64,000 nt of DNA. It comes from Paraburkholderia rhynchosiae. Lineage in GTDB: Bacteria; Pseudomonadota; Gammaproteobacteria; Burkholderiales; Burkholderiaceae. A program made the translations under genes and the position numbers. The notes beneath the pieces were generated by a model. It was not told the origin of the DNA. It did not search any database and was given only the letters and a program-made list of their open reading frames with translations. Shown here piece by piece: positions 25,972 to 36,820 of this stretch; within the stretch, counting starts at the first letter, position 1, and every line of letters starts with the position of its first letter. Location: the NCBI RefSeq assembly GCF_002879865.1, contig NZ_PNXY01000003.1, positions 124,001-188,000 on the forward strand, read 5' to 3'.

Positions 25972-26446
25972 ATTTCTCCTCTCGAATTTGAGATTACCGC
26001 AGGTTTACTGCGAGCCTGTTGACGAAGACAAGTCATACATTGCTCGAAGTATAACATCGGTGCCAAACAAAAAACGTTGTGTGTAGACTTCGAGCAGTGT
26101 CTGACTCTTTGTGCGTTGGCATTTTGCCATATCGTTCCCTTCCGACGATAAAAAAATCCGCCCCCGATCAAATCACCCCCCAATTGTGGTGCATGCGCAA
26201 CAGAAGCAATCGCCCGGAGCGTCCCGCCAGTCATGGCTGAGCGGCGAATTGCCCTACGCACGAATCGAGCCTGCCGGGCTCAAATCCAGCGCGCCGCCGC
26301 GCCGTTTCCGCGCGCGTACTAATAGGTATACGTCACCCCGCCAGGCCCGGATTCCCGGCATGTTAGAATCGCGTGATGCGTTGCGCCTGCAATGCTTACG
26401 CGAGGCGCCGTTTTCCGGTCGCCTTCGCACGTAAAAGATACGGATA
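25972..26446. other. 475-bp divergent intergenic region between ompA and gyrA
   Basis: No gene is visible. Minus strand: TATACT (about 26052-26047) is a likely -10 element of ompA, lying in one arm of a 10-base inverted repeat. Plus strand: TAGAAT at 26364-26369 is a possible gyrA -10 element, without a good -35. The rest shows nothing that I can support. Confidence 0.5.
26041..26096. promoter_or_regulatory. 10-bp inverted repeat spanning the ompA promoter
   Basis: TGCTCGAAGT (26041-26050) and ACTTCGAGCA (26087-26096) are perfect complements, 36 bases apart, with the predicted ompA -10 element in the left arm. It could be an operator pair or a 5' UTR fold. Confidence 0.4.
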
Positions 26447-29083
26447 ATGGATCAATTCGCCAAAGAGACTCTGCCAATCTCCCTTGAGGAGGAAATGCGC
26501 CGTTCGTATCTCGATTACGCGATGAGCGTGATCGTAGGGCGTGCGCTTCCCGACGTTCGCGATGGCCTGAAGCCGGTGCACCGGCGCGTGCTATACGCGA
26601 TGCACGAACTGAACAATGACTGGAACCGCGCGTATAAGAAGTCGGCGCGTATCGTCGGCGACGTCATCGGTAAGTACCACCCGCACGGCGACACGGCTGT
26701 TTATGACACCATCGTCCGGATGGCGCAGAATTTCTCGCTGCGCTACATGCTGGTGGACGGTCAGGGCAACTTCGGTTCGGTCGACGGCGACAACGCCGCG
26801 GCCATGCGTTACACCGAAATCCGCATGGCGAAGATCGGCCACGAGCTGCTTGCCGACATCGACAAGGAAACCGTCGACTTCACGCCGAACTACGACGGCA
26901 GCGAAAACGAGCCGGCCATCCTGCCGGCGCGCATTCCCAATCTGCTGATCAATGGCTCGTCCGGCATCGCGGTCGGTATGGCGACCAACATTCCGCCGCA
27001 CAATCTGAACGAGGTTGTCGACGCATGCCAGCACCTGCTCAAGAATCCTGAAGCCACGATCGACGAGCTGATCGAGATCGTTCCGGCGCCCGATTTCCCG
27101 ACCGCCGGCATCATCTACGGCGTCGCCGGCGTGCGCGACGGTTATCGCACCGGCCGCGGCCGCGTGGTGATGCGCGCGCTCACGCACTTCGAGGAAATCG
27201 ACCGCGGCCAGCGCATGTCGATCATCGTCGACGAACTGCCGTACCAGGTGAACAAGCGCTCGCTTCTCGAGCGTATCGCCGAACTGGTCAACGAGAAGAA
27301 GCTGGAAGGCATTTCGGATATTCGCGACGAGTCCGACAAGAGCGGCATGCGCGTCGTGATCGAACTGAAGCGCGGCGAGGTGCCGGAAGTCGTTCTCAAC
27401 AATCTGTATAAGGCGACCCAGCTTCAGGACACCTTCGGCATGAACATGGTCGCGCTCGTCGACGGCCAGCCGAAGCTGCTGAATTTGAAGGAGATGCTGT
27501 CGTGCTTCCTGTCGCATCGGCGGGAAGTGCTGACGCGGCGCACTGTATACGAACTGCGCAAGGCCCGCGAACGTGGGCATGTGCTCGAAGGCCTGGCGGT
27601 CGCGCTCGCCAACATCGACGAGTTCATCGCAATCATCAAGGCCGCGCCGACTCCGCCGATTGCGAAGCAGGAATTGATGGCGCGTCCGTGGGATTCGTCG
27701 CTGGTGCGGGAAATGTTGTCGCGCGCCGAGACGGAAAACGCATCGGCCGGTGGCCGCGAAGCCTATCGTCCTGACGGACTGAATCCGTCCTTCGGTATGC
27801 AGGCCGACGGCCTCTACCGTTTGTCCGACACCCAGGCTCAGGAAATTCTGCAGATGCGTCTGCAACGCCTGACCGGCCTGGAACAGGACAAAATCATCGG
27901 CGAATACCGCGACGTCATGGCGCAGATCGCTGACCTGCTGGACATCCTGGCTCGTCCCGAGCGCATTACGGCGATCATCGTCGACGAACTCACGTCGATC
28001 AAAGCCGAATTCGGCGACGCGCGCCGCTCGAAGATCGAGCTGAACGCCACGGAACTGAACACCGAAGACCTGATTACGCCGCAAGAGATGGTCGTGACCA
28101 TGTCGCACGCCGGCTATGTGAAATCGCAGCCGTTGTCCGAATATCGCGCCCAGAAGCGCGGCGGTCGCGGCAAACAGGCGACTTCCATGAAGGAAGACGA
28201 CTGGATCGACACGCTCTTCATTGCGAACACGCACGACCATATTCTGTGCTTCTCCAACCGCGGCCGCGTGTATTGGGTCAAGGTCTATGAAGTGCCGCAA
28301 GGCTCGCGTAACTCGCGCGGCCGCCCAATCGTCAACATGTTCCCGCTGCTGGAAGGCGAGAAGATCACGGTTGTGCTGCCGGTCAAGGAATTTTCGGCAG
28401 ACAAGTTCGTGTTCATGGCAACCGCGTTAGGAACGGTAAAGAAGACGCCGCTCGAAGCCTTTAGCCGACCGTTGCGCAAGGGTATTATTGCGGTCGGTCT
28501 GGATGACGGCGACTACCTGATCGGCGCGGCCATCACAGACGGTCAGCACGACGTGATGCTGTTCTCGGATTCGGGCAAGGCGGTTCGCTTCGACGAGAAC
28601 GACGTGCGGCCAATGGGCCGTGAGGCGCGCGGCGTGCGCGGCATGCAGCTCGAAGACGGCCAGAACGTGATTGCGTTGCTGGTGGCGGGCGACGAGCAGC
28701 AGTCGGTGCTCACCGCAACGGAAAACGGCTTCGGCAAGCGCACCCCGATCACCGAGTACACGCGGCACGGCCGGGGCACGAAGGGCATGATCGCGATCCA
28801 GACGTCGGAGCGTAACGGCAAGGTCGTCGCCGCTACGCTGGTGGATCAGGAAGCGCAGATCATGCTGATTACCAATACGGGCGTTCTGATTCGTACGCGC
28901 GTGTCGGAAATTCGAGAAATGGGCCGTGCAACCCAAGGTGTTACACTCATCAGCCTTGACGAAGGGACCAAGCTTTCAGGTCTGCAACAGGTTGCCGAAG
29001 CGGAAGCGGATGTCGATGTGGAAGGCGACGCCGAAGGTCCCGCAGAGGGTGGCAACGGCGGTGAAGACGGCGGTGTGGCCTGA
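26447..29083 (+). CDS. gyrA: DNA gyrase subunit A
   Basis: The 878-residue breakage-reunion subunit. The winged-helix catalytic Tyr is in [13 protein letters not shown], the quinolone region reads [17 protein letters not shown] (Thr at E. coli position 83 and Asp at 87, the usual wild-type state in this group), and the C-terminal pinwheel has the GyrA box QKRGGRGKQ near residue 565. An acidic Gly/Glu-rich tail ([14 protein letters not shown]) ends the protein. With GyrB it introduces negative supercoils. It opens the conserved block that leads into serC and the aromatic genes. Confidence 0.98.
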   Translation: MDQFAKETLPISLEEEMRRSYLDYAMSVIVGRALPDVRDGLKPVHRRVLYAMHELNNDWNRAYKKSARIVGDVIGKYHPHGDTAVYDTIVRMAQNFSLRYMLVDGQGNFGSVDGDNAAAMRYTEIRMAKIGHELLADIDKETVDFTPNYDGSENEPAILPARIPNLLINGSSGIAVGMATNIPPHNLNEVVDACQHLLKNPEATIDELIEIVPAPDFPTAGIIYGVAGVRDGYRTGRGRVVMRALTHFEEIDRGQRMSIIVDELPYQVNKRSLLERIAELVNEKKLEGISDIRDESDKSGMRVVIELKRGEVPEVVLNNLYKATQLQDTFGMNMVALVDGQPKLLNLKEMLSCFLSHRREVLTRRTVYELRKARERGHVLEGLAVALANIDEFIAIIKAAPTPPIAKQELMARPWDSSLVREMLSRAETENASAGGREAYRPDGLNPSFGMQADGLYRLSDTQAQEILQMRLQRLTGLEQDKIIGEYRDVMAQIADLLDILARPERITAIIVDELTSIKAEFGDARRSKIELNATELNTEDLITPQEMVVTMSHAGYVKSQPLSEYRAQKRGGRGKQATSMKEDDWIDTLFIANTHDHILCFSNRGRVYWVKVYEVPQGSRNSRGRPIVNMFPLLEGEKITVVLPVKEFSADKFVFMATALGTVKKTPLEAFSRPLRKGIIAVGLDDGDYLIGAAITDGQHDVMLFSDSGKAVRFDENDVRPMGREARGVRGMQLEDGQNVIALLVAGDEQQSVLTATENGFGKRTPITEYTRHGRGTKGMIAIQTSERNGKVVAATLVDQEAQIMLITNTGVLIRTRVSEIREMGRATQGVTLISLDEGTKLSGLQQVAEAEADVDVEGDAEGPAEGGNGGEDGGVA

Positions 29084-29204
29084 TCCGCGTCGCGGCTCCG
29101 CTTTCGGTGACCGGTTGAAAGCTGCGCAGGAAATAACGGTGTGTCGGGCCGACATACTTTCCGCGCAGCTAGCAGTTCAAGTTAATTTCTATTAGGGAGT
29201 AATG

Positions 29205-29807
29205 ATGCAGAAACGATTCAAACAACTGGCGTTGCTGGCTGCCCTCGTGCCGACGTTTGCCATGGCTCAAGCGCTTCAGAGCCAGGCTCCGTCGGCTCCG
29301 GCTGCTGCCGCGGCACCGGTTGATCCGGCCAAGCAGGCTGCAATCAAGGACCTGCTGGACGCAATCGACGCACAGAAGCTCGTCGGCGCAATCGGCAACA
29401 GCGCGCAAATGCAAGCCAAACAACTGGTTCCGGCGATCCTGTCGGACGCGCTGAGCGAAAACAAGTCGATGACGGACAAGCAGAAGCAGGCTTCCGTCCC
29501 GTCGCTGCAAAAGAACGCAGTGCCGAAGCTGGTTGACGGCGCAGGCCAGGTCTTCGCGACGGACGGCTTCCGCCAGGACGCAATGCAAGCTCAGTACGAC
29601 GCGTACGCGAAGTACTACAGCACTTCGGAAATCAAGGATCTGACTACGTTCTACAAGAGCCCGACCGGCCGCAAGTTCATCCAGGTGCAAGACCAGGTTG
29701 GCCGCGACGTCGTCAACGGCTTGATGCAAAAGTACATGCCGCAATCGATCAAGGCAACGCGTGACCAGGCCGACAAGGAAGTCGCTTCGGTGAAGCCGGC
29801 TAAGTAA
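29205..29807 (+). CDS. Secreted DUF2059-family protein
   Basis: A 200-residue exported protein: signal peptide (FKQLALLAALVPTFAMAQ), an Ala/Pro linker, then an all-helical DUF2059 domain ending with YYSTSEIKDLTTFYKSPTGRKF, the conserved F-Y-x-S-P-x-G motif. The function is unknown to me. Two adjacent ATGs are possible; the second (29205) is preferred because AGGGAG is then five bases away rather than two. Its own long terminator follows, so it is probably separate from serC although always found beside it. Confidence 0.88.
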   Translation: MQKRFKQLALLAALVPTFAMAQALQSQAPSAPAAAAAPVDPAKQAAIKDLLDAIDAQKLVGAIGNSAQMQAKQLVPAILSDALSENKSMTDKQKQASVPSLQKNAVPKLVDGAGQVFATDGFRQDAMQAQYDAYAKYYSTSEIKDLTTFYKSPTGRKFIQVQDQVGRDVVNGLMQKYMPQSIKATRDQADKEVASVKPAK

Positions 29808-30121
29808 GCCCTGAAGCGAAAGGTTGCGCTGACACTGCGCTAGCGCGCCATCCGGCAGGCCTGGTTCCAGGGCTGCCGCGTTTGGCGGGTTGGCGGTGAC
29901 AATGCGATAATGGCCGTTTGCGCACATGCGCAAACGGCCATTATTTTTTTCGGTGTGAAATTGTCGATGCGACTGCGGTTTTATCAGTCAGCAGCCAGTC
30001 ACGCTGGTCAATTTCCGTCGGCTAAATGGGGTAGTCAGTTTCCGGTAGGTTGCTTTCGCGGCGGTCACTTCGCCGATTTTTGCGCGATCTTTCATTGTCG
30101 CGCGGCTTTCAGGATCTCACG
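29808..30121 (+). other. 314-bp intergenic region between the DUF2059 gene and serC
   Basis: It holds the terminator at 29907-29950 and then about 170 bases that should include the serC operon promoter. I see no clear -35/-10 pair and no gene. Confidence 0.5.
29907..29950 (+). terminator. Very strong intrinsic terminator after the DUF2059 gene
   Basis: ATAATGGCCGTTTGCGC and GCGCAAACGGCCATTAT form a perfect 17-base stem with loop ACAT, followed by seven T. Confidence 0.95.
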
Positions 30122-31204
30122 ATGCGCGTGTTTAATTTCTCCGCCGGCCCAGCGGCCATGCCCGAAGAAGTGCTGCGTCAGGCAGCCGACGAAATGCTCA
30201 ATTGGCAAGGCAGCGGCATGAGCGTGATGGAAATGAGCCATCGCGGGAAAGAGTTCATGTCGATCCACGAGGAAGCGCTCCTGGATTTGCGCGAACTGCT
30301 GGCCGTACCCGCGAGCCATCGCATCCTGTTCCTGCAAGGCGGCGGTCTCGGCGAAAACGCAATCGTGCCGATGAACCTGCTCGGCGCCAAGCCGCGTGCC
30401 GATTTCGTGATTACGGGATCGTGGTCGCAAAAGTCGTTTAAGGAAGCGCAAAAGTACGGCGCGGTGCATCTTGCGGCAAGCGGCCAGACCGCCGACGGTT
30501 TCACGCGCGCGCCCGTATTTTCCGAATGGCAACTGTCGGACGACCCGGCTTACGTGCATCTCTGCACGAACGAGACGATTCACGGCGTCGAGACGTTCGA
30601 AATTCCCGACCTCGGCGACATTCCGCTGGTGGCGGACGCGTCGTCGCACATCCTGTCGCGGCCCATGGACATCGCCAAATACGGCGTGCTGTTCGGCGGC
30701 GCCCAGAAGAACATCGGCATGGCGGGGGTGACAGTGGTAATCGTTCGCGAGGACATGCTGGATCGCGCGCTGGCTATTTGCCCGTCGGCGTTCGAATGGA
30801 AGACCGTCGCCGAGAACAATTCCATGTACAACACGCCGCCCACGTACGCGATCTACATCGCGGGGCTGGTGTTCAAGTGGCTCAAGAAGCAGGGCGGCCT
30901 GGCTGCAATGGAAGCGCGTAATCTCGAGAAGTCGAAGCTGTTGTACGACACAATCGACTCGAGCAGCTTCTATCTGAACAAGGTCGAGCTTGGCTCGCGC
31001 TCGCGGATGAACGTACCGTTCTTCCTCGCCCACGAGTCGCGCAACGAAGAATTCCTGGCCGGCGCGAAGGCACGGGGAATGGTACAGCTCAAGGGCCACA
31101 AGTCTGTCGGCGGCATGCGGGCGTCGCTTTATAACGCCGTCCCGCTCGAAGGCGTCAAAGCGCTTGTCGAATACATGAAGGAATTCGAACAGCGCAGCGC
31201 CTGA
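30122..31204 (+). CDS. serC: Phosphoserine aminotransferase
   Basis: A 360-residue class V PLP aminotransferase converting 3-phosphohydroxypyruvate to phosphoserine (and acting in PLP synthesis). The N-terminus [17 protein letters not shown] is diagnostic, [18 protein letters not shown] binds phosphate, and the PLP Lys is in [17 protein letters not shown] near residue 195. ATG 30122 fits the family start. It is first in the supraoperon serC-pheA-hisC-tyrA-aroA-cmk-rpsA. Confidence 0.97.
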   Translation: MRVFNFSAGPAAMPEEVLRQAADEMLNWQGSGMSVMEMSHRGKEFMSIHEEALLDLRELLAVPASHRILFLQGGGLGENAIVPMNLLGAKPRADFVITGSWSQKSFKEAQKYGAVHLAASGQTADGFTRAPVFSEWQLSDDPAYVHLCTNETIHGVETFEIPDLGDIPLVADASSHILSRPMDIAKYGVLFGGAQKNIGMAGVTVVIVREDMLDRALAICPSAFEWKTVAENNSMYNTPPTYAIYIAGLVFKWLKKQGGLAAMEARNLEKSKLLYDTIDSSSFYLNKVELGSRSRMNVPFFLAHESRNEEFLAGAKARGMVQLKGHKSVGGMRASLYNAVPLEGVKALVEYMKEFEQRSA

Positions 31205-31280
31205 GTGCTTCGGCATTCGGCGCGCGCATCCTTTCCAGCGCGCATTTTTCCAGCAGCTACCGGCAGGACCGTTTTCACGC

Positions 31281-32363
31281 ATGGACGACGAACTCAATAA
31301 TCGACTCAAACCTCTTCGCGAACGCATCGACGCGCTCGACGCGCAGTTGATCGCGCTCCTCAATCAGCGCGCTGCGGTGGCGCTCGAAGTCGGTGAAGTC
31401 AAGAAGCATTTCAACGCGCCGGTGTTTCGCCCCGAGCGCGAACAGCAGGTGATCGCGCGTCTCCAGGACATGAGCGAAGGGCCGCTCGCGAGCGAGCATA
31501 TCAGCGCGATCTGGCGCGAGATCATGGCGGCAAGCCGCGCGCTCGAGAAGACCATCAAGGCGGCGTACCTCGGGCCGGTTGGCACCTACAGCGAACAGGC
31601 CATGCACGAGTACTTCGGTCAGTCGATCGAAGGTCTGCCGTGTCCGTCGATCGACGAAGTGTTCCGCTCGGTCGAAGCGGGCGCCGCCGAATTCGGCGTC
31701 GTGCCGGTCGAGAATTCGACGGAAGGCGCGGTGTCGCGCACGCTGGATCTGCTGCTGCAAACGCAGCTGACAATCGGCGGCGAACTGGCCTTGCCGATTC
31801 ATCACAACCTGTTGACCCTGAACGGCGGCCTCACCGGCGTGACGCGCGTTTGCGCGCATGCACAAGCGCTCGCTCAATGCCAGCGCTGGCTTGCGACGAA
31901 CGCGCCGCATCTGGAGCGCCAGGCAGTGTCGAGCAACGCCGAAGCGGCGCGCATGGCGGCGGACGATCCGAGCGTCGCGGCTATCGCAGGTGATCGCGCC
32001 GCGACTCACTACGGTTTGCAAGTGGCCTACGCGTTGATTCAGGACGACCCGCACAACCGCACCCGCTTCGTGATGATCGGCAAGGAACGCACGGGCGCAA
32101 GCGGTCATGACCAGACGTCGCTGATCGTGTCGGTGGCGAATGAGCCGGGAGCGGTGTTCAAGCTGCTGGAGCCGCTCGCACGCCACAGCGTCTCCATGAC
32201 CCGCTTTGAATCGCGTCCCGCGCGCGTGGGCACGTGGGAGTATTACTTCTATATTGACGTCGAAGGACACCGCGACGATCCGGCAGTCGCCGCCGCGCTT
32301 ACCGAACTCGGCGCGAAGGCTGCATTCCTGAAAATTCTGGGCTCGTATCCGCGTGCCCGTTAA
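31281..32363 (+). CDS. pheA: Bifunctional chorismate mutase / prephenate dehydratase
   Basis: A 360-residue P-protein. Residues 1-90 are an AroQ chorismate mutase (LNNRLKPLRERIDALDAQLI, VFRPEREQQVIAR). Residues 95-275 are the prephenate dehydratase (AYLGPVGTYSEQAMHEYF, VPVENSTEGAVSRTLDLL, DRAATHYGLQVAY). The C-terminal ACT domain carries SLIVSVANEPGAVFKLLEPL and the ESRPAR motif for phenylalanine feedback. It makes phenylpyruvate from chorismate. No leader-peptide attenuator is visible upstream. It lies 76 bases after serC. Confidence 0.97.
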   Translation: MDDELNNRLKPLRERIDALDAQLIALLNQRAAVALEVGEVKKHFNAPVFRPEREQQVIARLQDMSEGPLASEHISAIWREIMAASRALEKTIKAAYLGPVGTYSEQAMHEYFGQSIEGLPCPSIDEVFRSVEAGAAEFGVVPVENSTEGAVSRTLDLLLQTQLTIGGELALPIHHNLLTLNGGLTGVTRVCAHAQALAQCQRWLATNAPHLERQAVSSNAEAARMAADDPSVAAIAGDRAATHYGLQVAYALIQDDPHNRTRFVMIGKERTGASGHDQTSLIVSVANEPGAVFKLLEPLARHSVSMTRFESRPARVGTWEYYFYIDVEGHRDDPAVAAALTELGAKAAFLKILGSYPRAR

Positions 32364-32462
32364 GCATCATCAGGCGGCGGTCAGACGTCAATTTGGCAGT
32401 ACGCCCGCAGCACTATGCGCGCACATCAGCCGCGACTTTTCTAATAATTGTTCGGAGATTTC

Positions 32463-33575
32463 ATGACAACGTCCTTCGGTCCTTCTTACGTGCGCGCTAT
32501 TGCGCCCTACATCGCGGGCAAGCCGATTTCGGAAGTGGCGCGCGAGTTTGGGCTGGACGAAGCGAACATCGTGAAGCTCGCATCGAACGAAAATCCGCTC
32601 GGCATGCCCGAGTCGGCCAAGCGCGCGATGGCGCAAGCGGCGAGCGAGTTGGGCCGCTATCCCGATGCGAACGCGTTCGAATTGAAGGCCGCGTTGAGCG
32701 AGCACTACGGCGTGCCGTCGGAGTGGATCACGCTCGGCAACGGCAGCAATGACATTCTCGAAATCGCCGCGCACGCGTTCGTCGAGAAAGGACAGTCGAT
32801 CATCTATGCGCAGTATTCGTTCGCGGTTTATGCGCTAGCCACACAAGGCCTCGGCGCGCGCGCGATCGTCGTGCCGGCTGTGAAGTACGGCCATGATCTC
32901 GACGCGATGCTTGCCGCGATCACCGACGACACACGGCTGATCTTCGTCGCCAACCCGAACAATCCGACTGGCACGTTCATCGAAGGTCCGAAGCTCGAAG
33001 CGTTTCTCGACAAAGTGCCGCGCAACGTCGCAGTTGTATTGGACGAGGCCTACACGGAATATCTGCCGGCAGAAAAGCGCTACGACTCTATTGAGTGGGT
33101 TCGCCGTTACCCGAATCTGCTGGTGTCGCGCACGTTCTCGAAGGCGTTCGGCCTTGCGGGCTTGCGCGTCGGCTTTGCAATTGCACAGCCGGAGTTGACC
33201 GATCTTCTTAACCGTCTGCGTCAGCCGTTCAATGTCAACACGCTCGCGCAAGCCGCGGCGGTCGCTGCGCTCAACGACAAGGCGTTTCTGGAGAAGAGCG
33301 CGGCGCTGAACGCGCAGGGGTATCGCCGCGTGACCGAAGCGTTCGACAAGCTGGGCCTCGAATACGTGCCGTCGGACGGCAATTTCGTGTTGGTCCGCGT
33401 CGGCAACGACGACGCGGCGGGCAATCGCGTGAATCTGGAATTGCTGAAGCAGGGCGTGATCGTGCGTCCGGTGGGCAACTACGGATTGCCGCAGTGGCTG
33501 CGCGTGACAATCGGCCTTCCGGAAGAAAACGAAGCGTTCATCGCGGCGCTTGAAAAAACTCTCGCCGCCGTATAG
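32463..33575 (+). CDS. hisC: Histidinol-phosphate aminotransferase-type enzyme of the aromatic cluster (HisC2)
   Basis: A 370-residue class I/II PLP aminotransferase. SNENPLGMPESAKRAM, FVANPNNPTGTF, VVLDEAYTEY and the PLP Lys motif SRTFSKAFGLAGLRVGF (near residue 230) are all intact. In this context, between pheA and tyrA, such enzymes commonly act on aromatic keto acids or arogenate as well as imidazole-acetol phosphate. CGGAGAT lies six bases before ATG 32463. A terminator-like hairpin follows before tyrA. Confidence 0.95.
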   Translation: MTTSFGPSYVRAIAPYIAGKPISEVAREFGLDEANIVKLASNENPLGMPESAKRAMAQAASELGRYPDANAFELKAALSEHYGVPSEWITLGNGSNDILEIAAHAFVEKGQSIIYAQYSFAVYALATQGLGARAIVVPAVKYGHDLDAMLAAITDDTRLIFVANPNNPTGTFIEGPKLEAFLDKVPRNVAVVLDEAYTEYLPAEKRYDSIEWVRRYPNLLVSRTFSKAFGLAGLRVGFAIAQPELTDLLNRLRQPFNVNTLAQAAAVAALNDKAFLEKSAALNAQGYRRVTEAFDKLGLEYVPSDGNFVLVRVGNDDAAGNRVNLELLKQGVIVRPVGNYGLPQWLRVTIGLPEENEAFIAALEKTLAAV

Positions 33576-33592
33576 GCGGCGAATTTTGACCC

Positions 33593-33625
33593 GCGCGCCT
33601 CGTCGGCATGAAAGGCGCGCTTTTT
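33593..33625 (+). terminator. Terminator-like hairpin between hisC and tyrA
   Basis: GCGCGCCT (33593-33600) and AGGCGCGC (33613-33620) form an eight-base stem followed by TTTTT, ending two bases before the tyrA GTG. The AAAGGCG that could serve as the tyrA ribosome site lies in the 3' arm. Confidence 0.7.
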
Positions 33626-33627
33626 CT

Positions 33628-34569
33628 GTGACCGACGTGGCCGCGTTCTCATTTAACAAGCTGGTGATTTTCGGTGTCGGCCTGATCGGCGGATCGCTTG
33701 CGCGCGCGCTGCGTGAGCGCGGGGAAGCGGATGGGGCGCGTACGGTGATCGCTGTAGCCCGCTCGGCTACATCGAGTGCGCGCGCGCTGGAACTCGGCGT
33801 GATCGACAGTGCGGCGGCGTTGAATGACGACGCTGCGCTGCGCGAAGCGCTTGCCGGCGCGGATGTCGTGCTGCTCGCCGCGCCCGTCGCTCAGACGGGA
33901 CCGTTGCTCGAACGCATCGCACCGTTTCTGGACGCGAAGACGATCATTACCGATGCCGGCAGCACCAAGTCCGACGCGGTCGCGGCCGCTCGTGCCGCGC
34001 TCGGCGCGCGCATCGGCCAGTTCGTGCCGGGCCATCCGATTGCCGGCCGCGAGGCAAGCGGCGTCGACGCGGCGTTGGCCGACCTGTATGTCGGCCGCAA
34101 CGTGGTGTTGTGTCCGTTGCAGGAGAATGCGCCGGAGACAGTGGAGCGCGTCGCGGCAATGTGGCGCGCGACCGGCGCTCTGGTGCGCAACATGGCGCCC
34201 GAGCAGCACGACCGCGTATTTGCGTCGGTCAGCCATTTGCCGCACGTGTTGTCGTTCGCGCTCGTCGAGCAGATTCTCAATTCGCCCGATGCTGCGCTGA
34301 AATTTTCCTTTGCCGCGGGCGGTTTCCGCGACTTCACGCGCATTGCTGCGTCGAGCCCGGAAATGTGGCGCGACGTGTGCGTCGCGAACCGCGCGGCGCT
34401 GCTCGACGAACTCGACGCCTACACGGCGGTGCTCGCGCGCCTGCGCACGGCCATTGAAGCCGCAGACGGCGCCGCGCTCGAAGCCGTGTTCGCGCGCTCG
34501 CGTGTGGCGCGCACCGAATGGCAGGAGCAGCGCGCTGGCGGCGTTGCGTCAAGCGACGCGTCCAAATAA
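33628..34569 (+). CDS. tyrA: Prephenate (arogenate) dehydrogenase
   Basis: A 313-residue NAD(P)-dependent enzyme. [19 protein letters not shown] is the Rossmann GxGxxG motif, [20 protein letters not shown] holds the conserved substrate His, and [15 protein letters not shown] and [20 protein letters not shown] complete the TyrA fold. It makes 4-hydroxyphenylpyruvate or tyrosine. No ATG is available; GTG 33628 gives the usual short N-terminal lead. It ends 19 bases before aroA. The start sits directly behind the hairpin at 33593-33625, so read-through or re-initiation must be allowed for. Confidence 0.94.
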   Translation: MTDVAAFSFNKLVIFGVGLIGGSLARALRERGEADGARTVIAVARSATSSARALELGVIDSAAALNDDAALREALAGADVVLLAAPVAQTGPLLERIAPFLDAKTIITDAGSTKSDAVAAARAALGARIGQFVPGHPIAGREASGVDAALADLYVGRNVVLCPLQENAPETVERVAAMWRATGALVRNMAPEQHDRVFASVSHLPHVLSFALVEQILNSPDAALKFSFAAGGFRDFTRIAASSPEMWRDVCVANRAALLDELDAYTAVLARLRTAIEAADGAALEAVFARSRVARTEWQEQRAGGVASSDASK

Positions 34570-34588
34570 CCGGAAACTGGACTCAATC

Positions 34589-35893
34589 ATGGAATTCCTC
34601 GATCTCGGACCATTTTGTCGTGCGTCCGGCACGATTCGTCTGCCCGGCTCCAAGAGCATCTCGAACAGGGTGCTGCTGTTGGCAGCGCTCGCCGAAGGCG
34701 AAACGACGATCACGAATCTGCTCGATTCCGACGACACTCGCGTGATGCTCGATGCGCTCGAAAAGCTCGGCGTGCGGGTCAAGCGCGACGGCGACACGTG
34801 CGTCGTGACCGGCACGCGCGGCGCTTTCACGGCGCGCACGGCTGACCTGTTTCTCGGCAACGCGGGCACGGCGGTTCGTCCATTGACCGCGGCGCTCGCG
34901 GTGAATGGCGGTGACTACCGCATCCACGGCGTGCCGCGCATGCATGAGCGGCCGATCGGCGATCTCGTCGACGGATTGCGGCAAATCGGCGCGAGAATCG
35001 ACTACGAAGGAAGTGACGGCTATCCGCCGCTGCGGATTCGCCCGGCGCAGATTTCCGCCGAGGCGCCGATTCGTGTGCGCGGCGACGTATCTAGCCAGTT
35101 CCTCACTTCGCTGCTGATGACGCTGCCGCTGCTGCGCACCGGGAGCGGTGTGAGCACCGTGCAGGTGGACGGCGAACTGATCTCGAAGCCTTATATCGAG
35201 ATCACGATCAAGCTGATGGCGCGCTTTGGCATCAACGTCGAGCGCAATGGCTGGCATCAGTTCGTCGTGCCGGCGGGGCAGCGCTATCAGTCGCCGGGCA
35301 CGATCATGGTGGAAGGCGATGCGTCGTCGGCGTCTTATTTTCTCGCCGCGGGCGCGCTCGGCGGCGGGCCGCTGAAGGTGGAGGGCGTCGGCCGGGCCAG
35401 CATTCAGGGCGATGTCGGTTTTGCGGATGCGCTGATCAAGATGGGCGCAAACCTGCAAATGGGCGAGGACTGGATCGAAGTGCGCGGCGTCGGTCACGAC
35501 AACGGCAAGCTCGACCCCATCGACATGGACTTCAATCTGATCCCCGACGCCGCGATGACGATTGCCGTCGCCGCGTTGTTCGCGGACGGCACGACCACGC
35601 TGCGTAACATCGCGAGCTGGCGCGTGAAGGAAACCGACCGCATCGCGGCGATGGCGGCGGAACTCCGCAAGGTCGGCGCGAAGGTGCAGGAGGGCGACGA
35701 CTTCCTCGTCGTCACGCCGCCTGAAAAACTGATTCCGAACGCCTCGATCGACACGTACGACGACCACCGCATGGCGATGTGCTTTTCGCTCGTGAGCCTC
35801 GGTGGCGTGCCGGTCCGGATCAACGACCCGAAGTGTGTCGGCAAGACATTTCCCGATTATTTCGAGCGCTTCACGGCGCTCGCTCAACCCTGA
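34589..35893 (+). CDS. aroA: 3-phosphoshikimate 1-carboxyvinyltransferase (EPSP synthase, class I)
   Basis: A 434-residue shikimate-pathway enzyme joining PEP and shikimate 3-phosphate. [20 protein letters not shown] near the N-terminus binds shikimate phosphate; [17 protein letters not shown] is the class I PEP loop with the Gly and Pro of the glyphosate-sensitive type; [12 protein letters not shown] and [14 protein letters not shown] are the C-terminal PEP motifs. ATG 34589 starts exactly at the family N-terminus. The open frame extending upstream overlaps tyrA and is not family-like. Confidence 0.97.
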   Translation: MEFLDLGPFCRASGTIRLPGSKSISNRVLLLAALAEGETTITNLLDSDDTRVMLDALEKLGVRVKRDGDTCVVTGTRGAFTARTADLFLGNAGTAVRPLTAALAVNGGDYRIHGVPRMHERPIGDLVDGLRQIGARIDYEGSDGYPPLRIRPAQISAEAPIRVRGDVSSQFLTSLLMTLPLLRTGSGVSTVQVDGELISKPYIEITIKLMARFGINVERNGWHQFVVPAGQRYQSPGTIMVEGDASSASYFLAAGALGGGPLKVEGVGRASIQGDVGFADALIKMGANLQMGEDWIEVRGVGHDNGKLDPIDMDFNLIPDAAMTIAVAALFADGTTTLRNIASWRVKETDRIAAMAAELRKVGAKVQEGDDFLVVTPPEKLIPNASIDTYDDHRMAMCFSLVSLGGVPVRINDPKCVGKTFPDYFERFTALAQP

Positions 35894-35928
35894 TTCGTGT
35901 ACGAATCGCCCGACGTGCGACTTTTTCG

Positions 35929-36615
35929 ATGAAACCGATCCGTCCCTTTCACCAGACGCCCGTCATTACGATCGACGGCCCCAGTGCCTCCGGCAAAGGC
36001 ACCGTGGCCGCGCTGGTTGCCGCAAGCCTCGGCTTCCATCTGCTGGACAGCGGCGCGCTGTACCGGCTTGCCGCGCTCGCCAGCCTTCGCTACAACGTGC
36101 CCGCGGACGACGTCGAAGCGCTTGTACAACTGATCGACGATCTGCATATCACGTTTCGTGAAAGCCTGGCGCAACTCGACGGCGTGGATGTTTCGGCGGA
36201 AATTCGCGCCGAGGAAGTCGGCAGCCGCGCCTCGGCGATCGCAGTGCATGCGCCCGTGCGCGCCGCGCTGGTGGCGCGCCAACGGGCTTTCCGCAAGGAG
36301 CCTGGACTGGTCGCGGACGGTCGCGACATGGGCACGGTCATCTTCCAGGATGCCGTGCTGAAAGTGTTCATGACGGCCAGCGTGGAGGCCCGCGCGACGC
36401 GGCGGCATAAGCAATTGATACAAAAAGGATTTTCTGCTAATATAGATGACTTGCTCCGGGATTTGCGTGAGCGCGACGAGCGTGACAGTCAGCGCGCAGC
36501 CGCGCCGCTTAAGCCCGCAGCGGATGCAAAGCTGCTCGATACCTCCGCCTTGTCGGTCGATCAGGCGGTCGAGCAGGTGGTGCAATGGTATGAAGCTCTG
36601 GTCCCGCAGGCGTAA
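35929..36615 (+). CDS. cmk: Cytidylate kinase
   Basis: A 228-residue CMP/dCMP kinase. The P-loop [18 protein letters not shown] sits at residues 14-31, [12 protein letters not shown] follows, [22 protein letters not shown] is the CMP-binding core, and [20 protein letters not shown] is the LID region. It supplies CDP and sits before rpsA, as in many bacteria. ATG 35929 begins 35 bases after aroA; the frame open upstream overlaps aroA. Confidence 0.96.
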   Translation: MKPIRPFHQTPVITIDGPSASGKGTVAALVAASLGFHLLDSGALYRLAALASLRYNVPADDVEALVQLIDDLHITFRESLAQLDGVDVSAEIRAEEVGSRASAIAVHAPVRAALVARQRAFRKEPGLVADGRDMGTVIFQDAVLKVFMTASVEARATRRHKQLIQKGFSANIDDLLRDLRERDERDSQRAAAPLKPAADAKLLDTSALSVDQAVEQVVQWYEALVPQA

Positions 36616-36631
36616 CTGGAAGATGCGTGAA

Positions 36632-36659
36632 TTATGCGCGAAGTATGCGTCGCGCATAA
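36632..36659 (+). promoter_or_regulatory. Hairpin in the cmk-rpsA intergenic leader
   Basis: TTATGCGCG (36632-36640) and CGCGCATAA (36651-36659) form a perfect nine-base stem with a ten-base loop, without a T-run. It lies about 160 bases upstream of rpsA and could belong to the S1 autoregulatory leader or an mRNA processing site. Confidence 0.45.
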
Positions 36660-36820
36660 GTTGGCGGCCGTAGTCGTAGTTCCATTGTGTGTTGGTGCTT
36701 CGCGATGGTCGCGGAGCGTTGAATTAACCCTTTAACCCCGCGTGGCATTCGCATTCTTGCCGTAGTTGCTGACCGTCCGGCCAGCCGGGCAGCGCGAGAA
36801 CCATGCAAATTTCGATTTTT

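Noticed and set aside
32388..32774. Classical leader-peptide attenuators for pheA or hisC
   Set aside because: No Phe- or His-rich leader ORF was found in the short spacers before these genes.
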